Assembly: GCF_003312425.1 (NCBI RefSeq)
Contig: NZ_QNUX01000001.1
Coordinates: 372,001 to 436,000 of the forward strand
Direction of reading: 5' to 3'
Origin: Flavobacterium psychrolimnae
GTDB taxonomy: Bacteria; Bacteroidota; Bacteroidia; Flavobacteriales; Flavobacteriaceae
DNA length: 64,000 bases
In this document: one piece after another, positions 55,433 through 64,000 of the stretch
How the letters are laid out: every line of letters begins with the position of its first letter
How positions within the stretch are numbered: position 1 is the first letter of the stretch
Notes under the pieces: generated by a model
Database searches by the model: none
What the model was told of the DNA's origin: nothing
Seen by the model: the letters and a program-made list of their open reading frames with translations, nothing else
Position numbers and translations under genes: made by a program

Positions 55433-56319
55433 TGCTTTCGATACTAATTCCGGTTTATAATTACAGTGTTTATCCGCTGGTTTCGGAGTTGCAGAAACAA
55501 TGTTTGGAAAGCAGCATACAGTTTGAAATTTTGTGCCAAGATGACTCTTCAAATCTTTTTATAACTGAAAACCAAAACACTAACAGTTTAGAAAATTGTA
55601 ATTTTTCAGTAAACAATTTAAATGTAGGACGAGGAAAAAACATCAACTTTTTAGCCGAAAAATCTAAATATGAATGGCTCCTAATTATGGATTGTGATAC
55701 TTTTCCAACGCAGAATAATTACATCCAAAAATATATTTCCCAAATAAACGAAGCTGAAAAAGTTCTTTTTGGTGGAATCAAATACCAAAAAGAAAAACCT
55801 TCAAGCGACCAATTGTTGCGATGGTTTTATGGCAACGCGCGAGAATCAATTTCTGTTGAAAAACGAAATTCCAATCCCAACGGTAGCTCACTGACATCAA
55901 ATATTTTAATCCAAAAAAAGGTTTTTATCTCCAATCAATTTGACGAGTCAATCACTAAATATGGCTACGAAGATTTAGTTTTTTTATCTGATTTGAAAAA
56001 AAAGGGGATTTTAGTAAAACATATTGACAATCCAACATATCACTTGGGATTGGAAACCTCACAACAGTTTTTAGAAAAGACAAAAATTGCTCTGGAAAAC
56101 CTAAAATTAATAACCGAAAACAATTCTTTATACAACTCCGAAAGCAAGATTTTAAAAACTTATAGTGTATTGAAACGATTGTATTTGACTTCTTTTATTT
56201 CCATACTATTCAAAAAAACCGAAAGGAATTTAGAACACAACTTACTTTCTAAAAAATCCTCTTTGTTGTTATTTGATTTGTATAAATTGGGATATTACTG
56301 CACCATCGCATCACGATAA
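55432..56319 (+). CDS. Glycosyltransferase family 2
   Basis: The product is 295 residues. The GT-A fold starts SILIPVYNYSVYPLVSEL, then ILCQDDSS, LNVGRGKNINFLAEKS and LIMDCDTFP (D-x-D for the metal and sugar nucleotide). The acceptor side shows FDESITKYGYEDLVFLSDLKKKG (E-D motif). The start ATG overlaps the ftsE stop codon (TAATG), so translation may be coupled. The gene ends exactly where the convergent GT4 gene ends, with no terminator. Sugar specificity is unknown. Confidence 0.9.
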   Translation: MLSILIPVYNYSVYPLVSELQKQCLESSIQFEILCQDDSSNLFITENQNTNSLENCNFSVNNLNVGRGKNINFLAEKSKYEWLLIMDCDTFPTQNNYIQKYISQINEAEKVLFGGIKYQKEKPSSDQLLRWFYGNARESISVEKRNSNPNGSSLTSNILIQKKVFISNQFDESITKYGYEDLVFLSDLKKKGILVKHIDNPTYHLGLETSQQFLEKTKIALENLKLITENNSLYNSESKILKTYSVLKRLYLTSFISILFKKTERNLEHNLLSKKSSLLLFDLYKLGYYCTIASR

Positions 56320-57411
56320 TTATTTCGACACAAGATTTTCAAAAAGAGATTCCCATTGTTGCATTATATTTTCTAAGTTATAAATTTTGATACTTTCCTG
56401 AGCCTTTTTTCCCATTTTTATTCTTAAGTTTTCATCTTCAATAAGCAATTCCATTTGTTGAACAAAGGAATCTATATTTCCGTTTTCAATAAGAAATCCG
56501 TTTTCATTATTTTGAATTATAGCTCTTGGACCGCAAGAACAATCATAAGCAACACAAGGCAAACCCATTGCCATTGCTTCAATAAGTACCATTCCGAAAC
56601 CCTCGGTTCTAGAGGTCATCACCAGTATTGATGCTTCTCGATATTTATCATTAATATTTTTTACAGGGTCAAAAAAAACAACATTAGTATCAATATTTAA
56701 AGTTTTGGAAAATTTTTGCAATTCTTGATTTTGATTGGATTTCCCGTAAATTTCAAGAGTCCAATCTGGATGTTTTTGAATGACTTTATGCCAAATTTGC
56801 AACATTCTGTCAAATCCTTTTTCATAAGAATGACGGCCAACCGCAATTACTTTTTTAGCTTTTAAATCGGAAAAATTTGTTGGTTCAAACCAAAGTGGAT
56901 TTGGAATTACAGCTCCATTTTTCACATTCCATTCTTGTAAACTCGCCTGCGACAACGCCACGAATTTGGTAAAACTATTTGCGAAAAACGTTTTAAAAAG
57001 TAGTTTAATTTTTGTCGAAAAAAAATATTTTGAAGGCTGAGTTTCCTCAAGATATTTGGAACCGTGGCACTCAAAAATAATCGGTATGTTTGTCTTTAAA
57101 ATAAAAGGAATTAAATAAGCTTTTAAACCGTTATCACCAACAATAATAATATCAGGTTGTACATTTTTAATTTTAGTTTTTAAACCTTTTGCAAAAGAAT
57201 TAAAAAACTGTAAAAAGTGGCCTTTCAAGAGCAAATCGTGATAAATAATATTAGAATTAAAAGAATAAAACAAAGGAGAAAAACCTTCATTTTGAGTTAA
57301 AATATAGACTTCATATCCTGATTTTTCTATCCAATAATTCGTTTTCACCGAAAGTACTCTAGCTACTCCACCTTCGTTATTTATGTTGGGAACTATATAA
57401 AGAAGTCTCAT
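56320..57411 (-). CDS. Glycosyltransferase family 4
   Basis: The product is 363 residues with a GT-B fold. The N-terminal half starts MRLLYIVPNINNEGGVARVLS and binds the acceptor. The C-terminal half has AVGRHSYEKGFDRML and the nucleotide-sugar region SRTEGFGMVLIEAMAMGLPCVAYDCSCG, with the E-x7-E pair (EGFGMVLIE). This GalNAc/GlcNAc-type wording (C-x-C-G-P-R-A-I-I) is common in capsule and O-antigen loci. The gene overlaps the cupin gene upstream by 4 bp. Confidence 0.92.
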   Translation of the reverse strand: MRLLYIVPNINNEGGVARVLSVKTNYWIEKSGYEVYILTQNEGFSPLFYSFNSNIIYHDLLLKGHFLQFFNSFAKGLKTKIKNVQPDIIIVGDNGLKAYLIPFILKTNIPIIFECHGSKYLEETQPSKYFFSTKIKLLFKTFFANSFTKFVALSQASLQEWNVKNGAVIPNPLWFEPTNFSDLKAKKVIAVGRHSYEKGFDRMLQIWHKVIQKHPDWTLEIYGKSNQNQELQKFSKTLNIDTNVVFFDPVKNINDKYREASILVMTSRTEGFGMVLIEAMAMGLPCVAYDCSCGPRAIIQNNENGFLIENGNIDSFVQQMELLIEDENLRIKMGKKAQESIKIYNLENIMQQWESLFENLVSK

Positions 57412-57815
57412 TTTTTTGATTCCAAAAATGCATCAAAATCCCGAATATAATCGGCTTCTTCAAAAACATCCGAAGCCAAGACTAAGCAAACCGCTCCGGA
57501 GGAAAAATTTTGCAATTCTCTCCAAATCCCTGTTGGAATTAGCAAACCCACATTTGGTTTATTCAGAATAAATGATTTTTTGACTAAACTATCCTGAACA
57601 ACAACCTCAAAACTTCCGCTTAAAGCGATCAAAAGCTCTTGCTGAACAATGTGAGAATGTCCGCCTCTGTAAGCACTGCTTGGCACATCAAAAAGATAAT
57701 ATACACGCTTGAATTCAAATGGCGCAACATCTTTTTGAATGAATGCTAAATTCCCTCTTGTATCTTCAACAACGGGGATCTTTAAGAGTTGTACGCCTAT
57801 AACGGTTGTTTTCAT
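57408..57815 (-). CDS. FdtA/WxcM-like sugar 3,4-ketoisomerase (cupin)
   Basis: The product is 135 residues. Cupin pattern: LKIPVVEDTRGNLAFIQKDVAPFEFKRVYYLFDVP, RGGHSHIVQQELL with the metal- or substrate-binding His residues, then WRELQNFSSGAVCLVLAS and EEADYIRDFDAF. Members convert dTDP-4-keto-6-deoxyglucose to a 3-keto sugar for amino-deoxy sugars such as Fuc3N or Qui3N. It overlaps both neighbours by 4 bp. The aminotransferase that should follow is not in the window, so it may only be a relative. Confidence 0.85.
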   Translation of the reverse strand: MKTTVIGVQLLKIPVVEDTRGNLAFIQKDVAPFEFKRVYYLFDVPSSAYRGGHSHIVQQELLIALSGSFEVVVQDSLVKKSFILNKPNVGLLIPTGIWRELQNFSSGAVCLVLASDVFEEADYIRDFDAFLESKK

Positions 57816-58636
57816 TTATTGATTTGTAAATAAGCTGATTTTCCTTTGTTCGCACTTTTTAATGCTGTATAAACTTGGTTTATTTGTATTCTATTCTGCT
57901 TTAGATCAAAAAAAAGTTTTAAAAAAAGCAGTTTTAAATAATGATCCTTTACAACTCTAGTCAAGAATGCGCCCTGAATATAATAGCGTTGTTCAAAATT
58001 CAATTTACCATCTGTTGAAACCGCCGGATGACTTGCGATAACCGTTGGTACAATAATTATATTTTGCTGCTGCTTCTTTAAATCCGACAAAAAAACAGCT
58101 TCTTCTCCCATCGAAAAGCAACTTCCAAGACCAAAATCAGTGTCGAATTTAGTGTTGAATTGATGAAGTGACTTTGTTTTTAAACTAATTTCAATTGATA
58201 AAACATTAAAAACATCTAGATTATTTAGTTGCAATTTGGGTTTCGCAGGATATTTTTTGAACAAAAAACCCTTGGAATCTTCTATGGCAAAACAAATGCT
58301 GGTTGCCTCAGGATAATTGTTGTGGGCTTCCAGAATAGTATTTTCAAAATTTTCCTTGAAAACCTCATCATCATCGGCCAGCAAAATAATTTTTCCAATT
58401 GCATTTTGCAAACCTAAATTCCTACTTTTTGACAATCCTTTTTCAAATGAATTTACAATTCTGACAGAAGGGAAATCTGAAACCAACAGCTCATTTTCAG
58501 TTGTTTGATTAATAATTAAAATGGGGAATTCCGAAAAATGACAGAACGGAAACATAGGAATCAAAAAATCCAAGGAATCTCTATTCATCGTAGCCAGTAC
58601 TATTTCCAGATCTCCTTTTTTAAATTCTTTTGTCAA
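57812..58636 (-). CDS. Glycosyltransferase family 2
   Basis: I choose TTG 58636 (274 residues, reading LTKEFKKGDLEIVLATMNRD). The only earlier start (ATG 58774) would overlap the opposite gene and lie before a -7 element (TATATTTG, 58662-58655 in minus sense). The GT-A fold has LEIVLATMNRDSLDFL, VNSFEKGLSKSRNLGLQNA and ILLADDDEVF (D-D-D metal site). The second half, FGLGSCFSMGEEAVFLSDL, places the acceptor E. It is the first gene of a three-gene overlapping unit with the cupin and GT4 genes. Confidence 0.82.
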   Translation of the reverse strand: MTKEFKKGDLEIVLATMNRDSLDFLIPMFPFCHFSEFPILIINQTTENELLVSDFPSVRIVNSFEKGLSKSRNLGLQNAIGKIILLADDDEVFKENFENTILEAHNNYPEATSICFAIEDSKGFLFKKYPAKPKLQLNNLDVFNVLSIEISLKTKSLHQFNTKFDTDFGLGSCFSMGEEAVFLSDLKKQQQNIIIVPTVIASHPAVSTDGKLNFEQRYYIQGAFLTRVVKDHYLKLLFLKLFFDLKQNRIQINQVYTALKSANKGKSAYLQINK

Positions 58637-58680
58637 TTTGTTATTATATTTACACAAATATAAATAATTCAGCTTTGTAA

Positions 58681-59832
58681 ATGAAAATACTTTTGATTGG
58701 CGAATACAGTCGTTTGCATAATTCCTTAAAAGAAGGATTGGTGGCGCTGGGACACGAAGTGATTTTGCTGTCATCAGGAGATTATTTCAAAAAATTCGAT
58801 ACCGATTATTCCTTTCATTCCTCCTTTTTATCTGGATATTGGTTGCCAAGAAAGATAAAAAATATCCTTCACAAACTCACTGGAATCGATTTAGAAAAAG
58901 CTGAAAGAGGGCTTCGTTTTTATCTTTTATTGCCTCAATTACAAAATTTCGATCATGTACAGCTCATTAATTCTGACGCCATTGAAACATTTCCTTTTTT
59001 TTCCCGATTTCTCTATAAAAAATTATTCAAGAAAATTAAAAATCGGAGCTTATTGATTTGTGGTGATGAAACTCCGGTTATTGATTATTTGCTAAAAAGG
59101 GAAACTCATTACAGCATTTTGACTCCTTATTTTGAAGACAATTCGTTAGAAAAACATTTTGAATATCCATTAAAATACACCACCAAAAAGTATAGAAAAA
59201 CCTTTGATTGGTTAGTCGAAAACTGCCAAGACCTGATTGCTTCCGACTTAGATTATAAAATCCCGATGGAAAAAATGGGATATTCGGTTTATTTCATCCC
59301 AAATCCTATTAACATTCAAAAAATCAACTTTCAAGAACAAAAAATCAATGATAAAATTGTAGTTTTTCTTGGAATAAATCGCGCCAGTTACATCAAAAAA
59401 GGGATTCCATATTTTGAAAAAGCACTGCGAATAATTCAGGAAAAATATATTGAAAAAGTTACTGTGATTATCAGCGAAAATCTTCCTTACAAGGACTATA
59501 TAAATTTATATTATACTGCACAAATCGTGTTAGACCAAATCTACGCTGAAGACCAAGGATACAATGCGCTTGAAGCTATGGCAAAAGGAAAAGTAGTTTT
59601 TACTGGTGCCGGAAAAGCATTTATGGATCATTATAATTTAACGGAAAGAATAAATGTTAATGCGCTACCAGATGTAGACTATTTAGTGAATGAACTTTCC
59701 TTTTTGATCGAAAATCCGGAGTCCATTGTCACTATTGGAAAACGAGCCAGAGCATTTATCGAAAGAGAACATGAATATGTTAAAATTGCGATTCAGTATC
59801 TGGAAGCTTGGAAGAAAAAAACATTGCTTTAA
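58681..59832 (+). CDS. Glycosyltransferase, GT-B fold
   Basis: The product is 383 residues. It starts MKILLIGEYSRLHNSLKEGL, the usual first strand of GT-B enzymes. The C-terminal half has VVFLGINRASYIKKGIPYFEKAL and DQIYAEDQGYNALEAMAKGKVVFTG, which is the GT4-like nucleotide-sugar loop with E in place of the usual first Glu. It is divergent from the unit at 57.8 kb and its last 4 bp overlap the convergent sulfatase-fold gene. Sugar specificity is unknown. Confidence 0.85.
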   Translation: MKILLIGEYSRLHNSLKEGLVALGHEVILLSSGDYFKKFDTDYSFHSSFLSGYWLPRKIKNILHKLTGIDLEKAERGLRFYLLLPQLQNFDHVQLINSDAIETFPFFSRFLYKKLFKKIKNRSLLICGDETPVIDYLLKRETHYSILTPYFEDNSLEKHFEYPLKYTTKKYRKTFDWLVENCQDLIASDLDYKIPMEKMGYSVYFIPNPINIQKINFQEQKINDKIVVFLGINRASYIKKGIPYFEKALRIIQEKYIEKVTVIISENLPYKDYINLYYTAQIVLDQIYAEDQGYNALEAMAKGKVVFTGAGKAFMDHYNLTERINVNALPDVDYLVNELSFLIENPESIVTIGKRARAFIEREHEYVKIAIQYLEAWKKKTLL

Positions 59833-61277
59833 TCTTCAATTGCTTTGTAAACTTTTGAAAAATCAGAAGCATCATAACTATTATAACTTGCGTCAGGCTG
59901 AAGATTATTTAAGAGCAATTTGTCTTCGCTTAAATAAGAAAATAAAATTCTAAATAAATTTACTGATGATTTTAGTTGGGAATCATACTCTGAATGATGA
60001 ACGCCATTCCACTTAATGGCTAATTTAGCTCCAAAAATAGAATTTAATAATTTACGGTCCGTAATTTTATTTTGGGCTTGCGACGTATTTTCAAATCCAA
60101 CATATCCACCGTGATCCGCACCAATGATGATGATTGCATTTGGATCATTTTTCTCGATAATTGTTATGGTTTTCTTTAACCACGCATTTGCGATTTGTAA
60201 ACTTTTAAGATACTCTAATCTTTCTTTTTCAATGCTACCTCCTTTTATTTTACTTGGATTTATATGACCCGGATTAAATTTTTCGATAAAGAAAAAATTA
60301 CTCGTCTCTTTATTTAGTACTATTTGATTTTCAATTTCATTTGTTATTTCTTTGAAACAAGACAAACCATCTTTAAAGTAAGGGAGATCCTCTAATTTAT
60401 AATTGCAATAATCAAAATAAACCTTTGGTCTATTCATCAATAAATAAGGAATTTCAGTAATAAAAAATGTTTTGTAACTATTATTCTTGAAAATTTCCAA
60501 AACAGGATTTCTCCCTACAATATAATCTCTAGCATATTTAAATTTCGAAAACTCATTCGAAAAATGATGTTTCATAAAAAAACACGACGAATTAGAATAC
60601 AAAGTAGATGGGTAATTACTTCTGTAATCATCATACAAAGAAAATTTTTGATCCTTTAGCCAACCATCAAATTCTGAATTATTAAATTGATAAAGTGAAC
60701 CTTTTAAATTCGTTTCATTAGTGTAGCCATCGGGTTGAATGTAATAAATATTTGGTTTTTTCTTGAATTTGGTTTTAAAAATAGCATCAGGTTGCAGTTT
60801 CCATTCCGTTGAATTCATATAATTTAAGTAAATTATTTTTCCGAGTTTCACTATTGGTAAAACAGTCATCAGAAAAACAAGTACAATGAAATATTTGTAA
60901 TTCTTGATTTTGAATATAATTACACAAAAGAGTAAAATAACGAGTAATCCTATTTTTTTGTAAGATGCCAATAAATTTGAAAATCCAAATAAATAAATAG
61001 GCAACAACACCAACATCATTATAAAGATACTTTGTGTCGCAAAAGAAGAAAACTTACTTTTTTGAATGATTTTAAATATTCCAAATACAAGTACTGTTGG
61101 AAAAATAATAAAGTTGAGTAAAAAAACTAGCGTCTGTTGCCATGAATTAACCAAATCAAAATTATTGGAAAAATAAAATACAAAAGCATAAAACCCAACA
61201 CTAAAACCAGCCAAAATGGGATAATCCTTTGAATTATTTAAAAAAGCATTAAATTTTTCCTTGATGTTGAATTTCAT
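59829..61277 (-). CDS. Sulfatase-fold membrane protein
   Basis: The product is 482 residues. Five hydrophobic segments (about 18-36, 45-65, 75-95, 100-118 and 128-146) are followed by a periplasmic alkaline-phosphatase/sulfatase-type domain. It starts with KPNIYYIQPDGYTNETNLKG, has YRSNYPSTLYSNSSCFF (Thr/Ser near the metal), and ends with the metal motif IIIGADHGGYVGF. This layout is that of phosphoethanolamine or glycerol-phosphate transferases (LtaS/OpgB relatives). It may modify the surface glycan; substrate is unknown. Same-strand with the methyltransferase gene upstream. Confidence 0.8.
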   Translation of the reverse strand: MKFNIKEKFNAFLNNSKDYPILAGFSVGFYAFVFYFSNNFDLVNSWQQTLVFLLNFIIFPTVLVFGIFKIIQKSKFSSFATQSIFIMMLVLLPIYLFGFSNLLASYKKIGLLVILLFCVIIFKIKNYKYFIVLVFLMTVLPIVKLGKIIYLNYMNSTEWKLQPDAIFKTKFKKKPNIYYIQPDGYTNETNLKGSLYQFNNSEFDGWLKDQKFSLYDDYRSNYPSTLYSNSSCFFMKHHFSNEFSKFKYARDYIVGRNPVLEIFKNNSYKTFFITEIPYLLMNRPKVYFDYCNYKLEDLPYFKDGLSCFKEITNEIENQIVLNKETSNFFFIEKFNPGHINPSKIKGGSIEKERLEYLKSLQIANAWLKKTITIIEKNDPNAIIIIGADHGGYVGFENTSQAQNKITDRKLLNSIFGAKLAIKWNGVHHSEYDSQLKSSVNLFRILFSYLSEDKLLLNNLQPDASYNSYDASDFSKVYKAIED

Positions 61278-61297
61278 TTTGACAATTTAAATTACTA

Positions 61298-62668
61298 TTA
61301 ACGGCGTTTTAAACTGTATAAAATCCTCTCCGATGAAGCTATTTTCTGTTTGTTCAAAATCTCGAAATAAACGGAATATTCCTTTTCGAAATTTTCTTCG
61401 TTATAAAAATCAAAATGGTTTTTGAATTCTCTTTTGCTGTCCAATAAAAACTGAACCCAAGAATCACTTCTATTTGGGAATTCAATCAATAAATTTGGAG
61501 CCATTTTCGAGAAAAATTGTGCCGATAACGAAAATGGAATGTTTCCTGACAAAGTAATGTGATGAATCACAGCCAAAGCCAAACAACCGTCAAGATGTAA
61601 ATCCTCAACTCTATCAATAAAAGAAAAACGTTCCCCGTTGTTGAAACCATAATTTGCCGAAGGATTTAACACGTTGGCAACTATAGGCAAAATCATTTTT
61701 TCTTTGATTTTTAATACCTGTTTGTAGTTTTGTTCGACAGCGTTTGGATCAACATCGGCAACGATAATAAGTTTTGCAACGTTTTTCAATTCTCTTGAAA
61801 AAGTGCCGTCATTACCTCCAATGTCAATCAAAGACTCTCCTTTTATTGATAAAAACCAATCCTTGACAACTTCTTTTTTGAATTGGTAAGCAACATCATT
61901 ATAATTGATTTGGTTGTAATAATGATCCCATTCCGTTTTTTCGTTTACCGATAAATTGGCAATAAAATCATACAATCCATCCAATAATTTTACTTGGGAA
62001 ACTTTCGATAAATTGTTGTTCACCGTCTTTTTATCGGATTCGTATTTTTTGTCGTATTTGGCCAACAAATGAACATTGGTAAATATTGTGGGACTAAAAT
62101 AACTTTTGAAAGGCAACAATTGAGATAGCTTTTGCAGTGAAATACCTTCCAAGTTTTGGGACAAGATTTTCAAATGGTCTTGTCCAAAGTATTTGGTCAA
62201 AACCAAAGGGCCCAAAAAGTGCATTATAAATTGCTTGTAAGCCAACCACGGGTTATTTTCCTTATAAAAATCAAACGACAACGTATCGATAAAAATGGGT
62301 TTCCCTTCGTGAAAAGTAATGTTAAAAGCCGAAGCATCTTTCAGGATAAAGTTATTTTCCAAACACAACTTCTGGATTTTCAAAGTCAGCAACGCTGCAT
62401 GTTTGTACTGCAAAAAACTCCACTCGTAAGGATAAGTTATAAAAGGAATTTTCGAAGCTTCAATACTGATTTTGGAATCCGATTTCGAAACTTCTTGATG
62501 CGGAATTAAATACTTTTTATCGAAAAGAGTCTTATAGAAACCGCTATCCGTTAAAGATTTGTATTGCTCAAAATAGATTGGATTTATGACTCTTTTTACT
62601 TTATTGTCTTCAATAAAAACATACCCTGACGGATCTCTAAAAGACGAAGTATTTCTTTTGGATTCCAT
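61298..62668 (-). CDS. Class I SAM-dependent methyltransferase
   Basis: The product is 456 residues. The first 200 residues are unrecognised but conserved-looking (RDPSGYVFIEDNKVKRVINP, FITYPYEWSFLQYKHAALLT, DASAFNITFHEGKPIFIDTL), as in NoeA-like methyltransferases. The SAM-binding part starts ESLIDIGGNDGTFSREL (glycine-rich loop) with IVADVDPNAV for the acidic ribose contact. It lies in a minus-strand row flippase - 61-residue protein - methyltransferase - sulfatase-fold protein, with 0-48 bp gaps. A role in capping or decorating a glycan is likely. Confidence 0.85.
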   Translation of the reverse strand: MESKRNTSSFRDPSGYVFIEDNKVKRVINPIYFEQYKSLTDSGFYKTLFDKKYLIPHQEVSKSDSKISIEASKIPFITYPYEWSFLQYKHAALLTLKIQKLCLENNFILKDASAFNITFHEGKPIFIDTLSFDFYKENNPWLAYKQFIMHFLGPLVLTKYFGQDHLKILSQNLEGISLQKLSQLLPFKSYFSPTIFTNVHLLAKYDKKYESDKKTVNNNLSKVSQVKLLDGLYDFIANLSVNEKTEWDHYYNQINYNDVAYQFKKEVVKDWFLSIKGESLIDIGGNDGTFSRELKNVAKLIIVADVDPNAVEQNYKQVLKIKEKMILPIVANVLNPSANYGFNNGERFSFIDRVEDLHLDGCLALAVIHHITLSGNIPFSLSAQFFSKMAPNLLIEFPNRSDSWVQFLLDSKREFKNHFDFYNEENFEKEYSVYFEILNKQKIASSERILYSLKRR

Positions 62669-62854
62669 TTATTCTTGTTTTTCCTTGCTATCGGTTTCAT
62701 CCATAAAATCGTCTTCTTCTTTGCCTTTTATACCAAAAATAGATTTTATTTTATATACAACAGTTTTGTAAAACAGTAAAATGCCTGCGACTACAGCTGC
62801 CAAAAACTGAACAATTAAAGCTCCTGTCCCCGGATCAAAATATAATGCAATCAT
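62669..62854 (-). CDS. Small single-helix membrane protein of the glycan locus
   Basis: The product is 61 residues: MIALYFDPGTGALIVQFLAA, one membrane segment (about 12-31), then a basic stretch and an acidic tail. The DPGTG-x-L-I-V-Q start is a recurring pattern in small proteins beside exopolysaccharide methyltransferase and sulfatase-fold genes. It abuts the methyltransferase gene with no gap, which supports a real coding gene. A role as a helper or anchor is inference. Confidence 0.75.
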   Translation of the reverse strand: MIALYFDPGTGALIVQFLAAVVAGILLFYKTVVYKIKSIFGIKGKEEDDFMDETDSKEKQE

Positions 62855-62902
62855 TTTAATTTATTTATTTTTTAAAAGTATCTAAATTCTTAGCAATTTC
62901 AA

Positions 62903-64000
62903 TCATAAATGTGTTTTATTTTTTGTGTCTATATATCTTGTTTCGACTATGGAACTCCAAAACAACTTCCTAAACATCCATAAAATCAAGATAAACAAAA
63001 TTAAATTTGCACAAAAATAAGCCTGCAAAGCTCCTTCGAATGAAAAAAGTGGCACTAAATAAAAACACAGTAAAAGATACGATGCATTAAAAACTATTTC
63101 AAGAATAAAATATTTTTTAATATGGGCTTTGACTACGATTTGATAGCCAAACGCTAATGTCATTATCCTTAAAAAGTCACCCAAAAGCTGCCAAATCAGC
63201 ACTTCATTCACTTTTGAAAACGCTGCAGTAAAAGCCATATCCAATATAATTCCTTTCAAGAAAAAAACTGCTATCAACGCCGTTAAAAATAGCGGAACGA
63301 AAACTTTAAAATAGGACTTCAACTCCACTTTAAAAGCTTCATCTGTAGTCAACGAAGCTAATTTTGGCATGTAGTATAAAGACAATCCTGAACTAAAAAT
63401 CAACATGTAAAAACTGGAAAATTTATTGGTCGCATCCCAAATTCCCGCTTCTTGAATAGAGTGCGTTTCAATTATGAAATTCCGGATAAGCATTAATGTT
63501 GCAGGAGCAATTACGGCGCTTAACAATGCCATCGAAGAAAATTTCTTGATAACATTTAGGTATTTCTTTTTTAAAATTTTTCGAAAACTGAATGTAAAAT
63601 AATAGCTTTTATCTTTTAAAACAAATGCAAAAGTCACTAATACCATCAGTAATTCACCTAAAACAACGGCTAGTAATCCTCCGTTTATTGCTTTGTTGAC
63701 TATTAAAAAAGCGGTGAAACCAAAAATTAGCACATTAGAAATAATTTGGAGAATCACAATTTTTTTATACTTTTCTAAGGCGTTATAAATTGCCATCCAA
63801 AACGTATTGATAACGATTAAAGGTAATAGCAATCCAAAAAAACGAATATGATTCGCAAACGAATTGGTGAAAAATAAAAATTCGGAAATACTATTGGCAA
63901 ATACTAAAATAAACAAAGCCAATACGGTTGAAACTATCAAGAAAAACCAAAAAAAAGTAGCGTAAATGACTCCTAATTCTTCCTTATCATCTTTATTTTC
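62903..64000 (-). CDS. Polysaccharide flippase, Wzx/MATE type (cut by window end)
   Basis: The frame stays open to the last base, so only the C-terminal 365 or so residues are seen. A TTG at 63940 is an internal Leu: in-frame codons continue upstream (KDDKEELGVIYATFFWFFL). About ten hydrophobic segments remain, with the pattern of oligosaccharide flippases of the MVF/MATE superfamily (FGLLLPLIVINTFWMAIYNAL, SSMALLSAVIAPATLMLIRN, WDATNKFSSFYMLIFSSGLS). It should move lipid-linked glycan units to the periplasm, fitting the locus. Confidence 0.85.
   Translation of the reverse strand, partial: ENKDDKEELGVIYATFFWFFLIVSTVLALFILVFANSISEFLFFTNSFANHIRFFGLLLPLIVINTFWMAIYNALEKYKKIVILQIISNVLIFGFTAFLIVNKAINGGLLAVVLGELLMVLVTFAFVLKDKSYYFTFSFRKILKKKYLNVIKKFSSMALLSAVIAPATLMLIRNFIIETHSIQEAGIWDATNKFSSFYMLIFSSGLSLYYMPKLASLTTDEAFKVELKSYFKVFVPLFLTALIAVFFLKGIILDMAFTAAFSKVNEVLIWQLLGDFLRIMTLAFGYQIVVKAHIKKYFILEIVFNASYLLLCFYLVPLFSFEGALQAYFCANLILFILILWMFRKLFWSSIVETRYIDTKNKTHL

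Overview
The window looks like chromosome from a Flavobacterium-type member of the Bacteroidota. The DNA is AT-rich. Genes lack Shine-Dalgarno sequences. Several genes have the Bacteroidota promoter type (TTG near -33, about 19 bp, then TAnnTTTG near -7). Family markers include SecD-SecF fused in one chain, TonB-dependent receptors, PorT-like barrels and YtxH/lmo0937 stress proteins. No tRNA, rRNA, CRISPR array, intact transposase or prophage was seen.

Layout. 1-4.5 kb: the end of a sensor histidine kinase, a block of small envelope/stress genes (two barrels, a 47-residue membrane protein, a YtxH protein, a lipoprotein), then prfA reading the other way. 4.5-10.4 kb: an accessory stretch of single genes (a large HEPN-like protein, a DoxX-like membrane protein, a small membrane protein, an ABM-like protein, a secreted protein), separated by inverted repeats. 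It also holds a 50-codon remnant of a Bacteroidota ATPase and one of two copies of a dispersed hairpin repeat. 10.4-13.5 kb: topB and a DUF6265 lipoprotein.

13.6-25.5 kb is the most interesting region, an apparent iron-uptake and extracytoplasmic flavin/heme electron-transfer locus. It encodes a TonB siderophore receptor, a PepSY membrane protein, an exported ankyrin-repeat protein, a DUF2271 protein with a TGAS flavinylation-like motif, a PepSY-flavodoxin-reductase fusion, an ApbE FMN transferase and a second siderophore receptor. Three transcription starts in it share a promoter layout and a palindromic box, TTATTnnnAATAA, which I infer to be the iron-responsive operator. The proposed electron path is NAD(P)H to FAD to FMN in the cytoplasm, across the membrane through PepSY histidines, then to covalently bound FMN on DUF2271, reducing ferric iron brought in by the receptors.

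25.6-48.5 kb is mostly housekeeping: valS, a DUF1573 protein, an aspartyl-protease/PDZ protein, an aminotransferase, folE, cysS, yidD, lgt, a PagL-like lipid A deacylase, secDF, mdh, gyrB, two asnB paralogues that share a conserved upstream region and flank an amidohydrolase, and a GreA-like protein. 48.7-54.5 kb: a large TPR protein, a PhzF protein and a TonB-receptor-like barrel on one strand. 54.7-64 kb: ftsE, then a surface-glycan locus (four glycosyltransferases, a cupin ketoisomerase-like protein, a sulfatase-fold membrane protein, a methyltransferase, a 61-residue membrane protein and a flippase cut by the window end).
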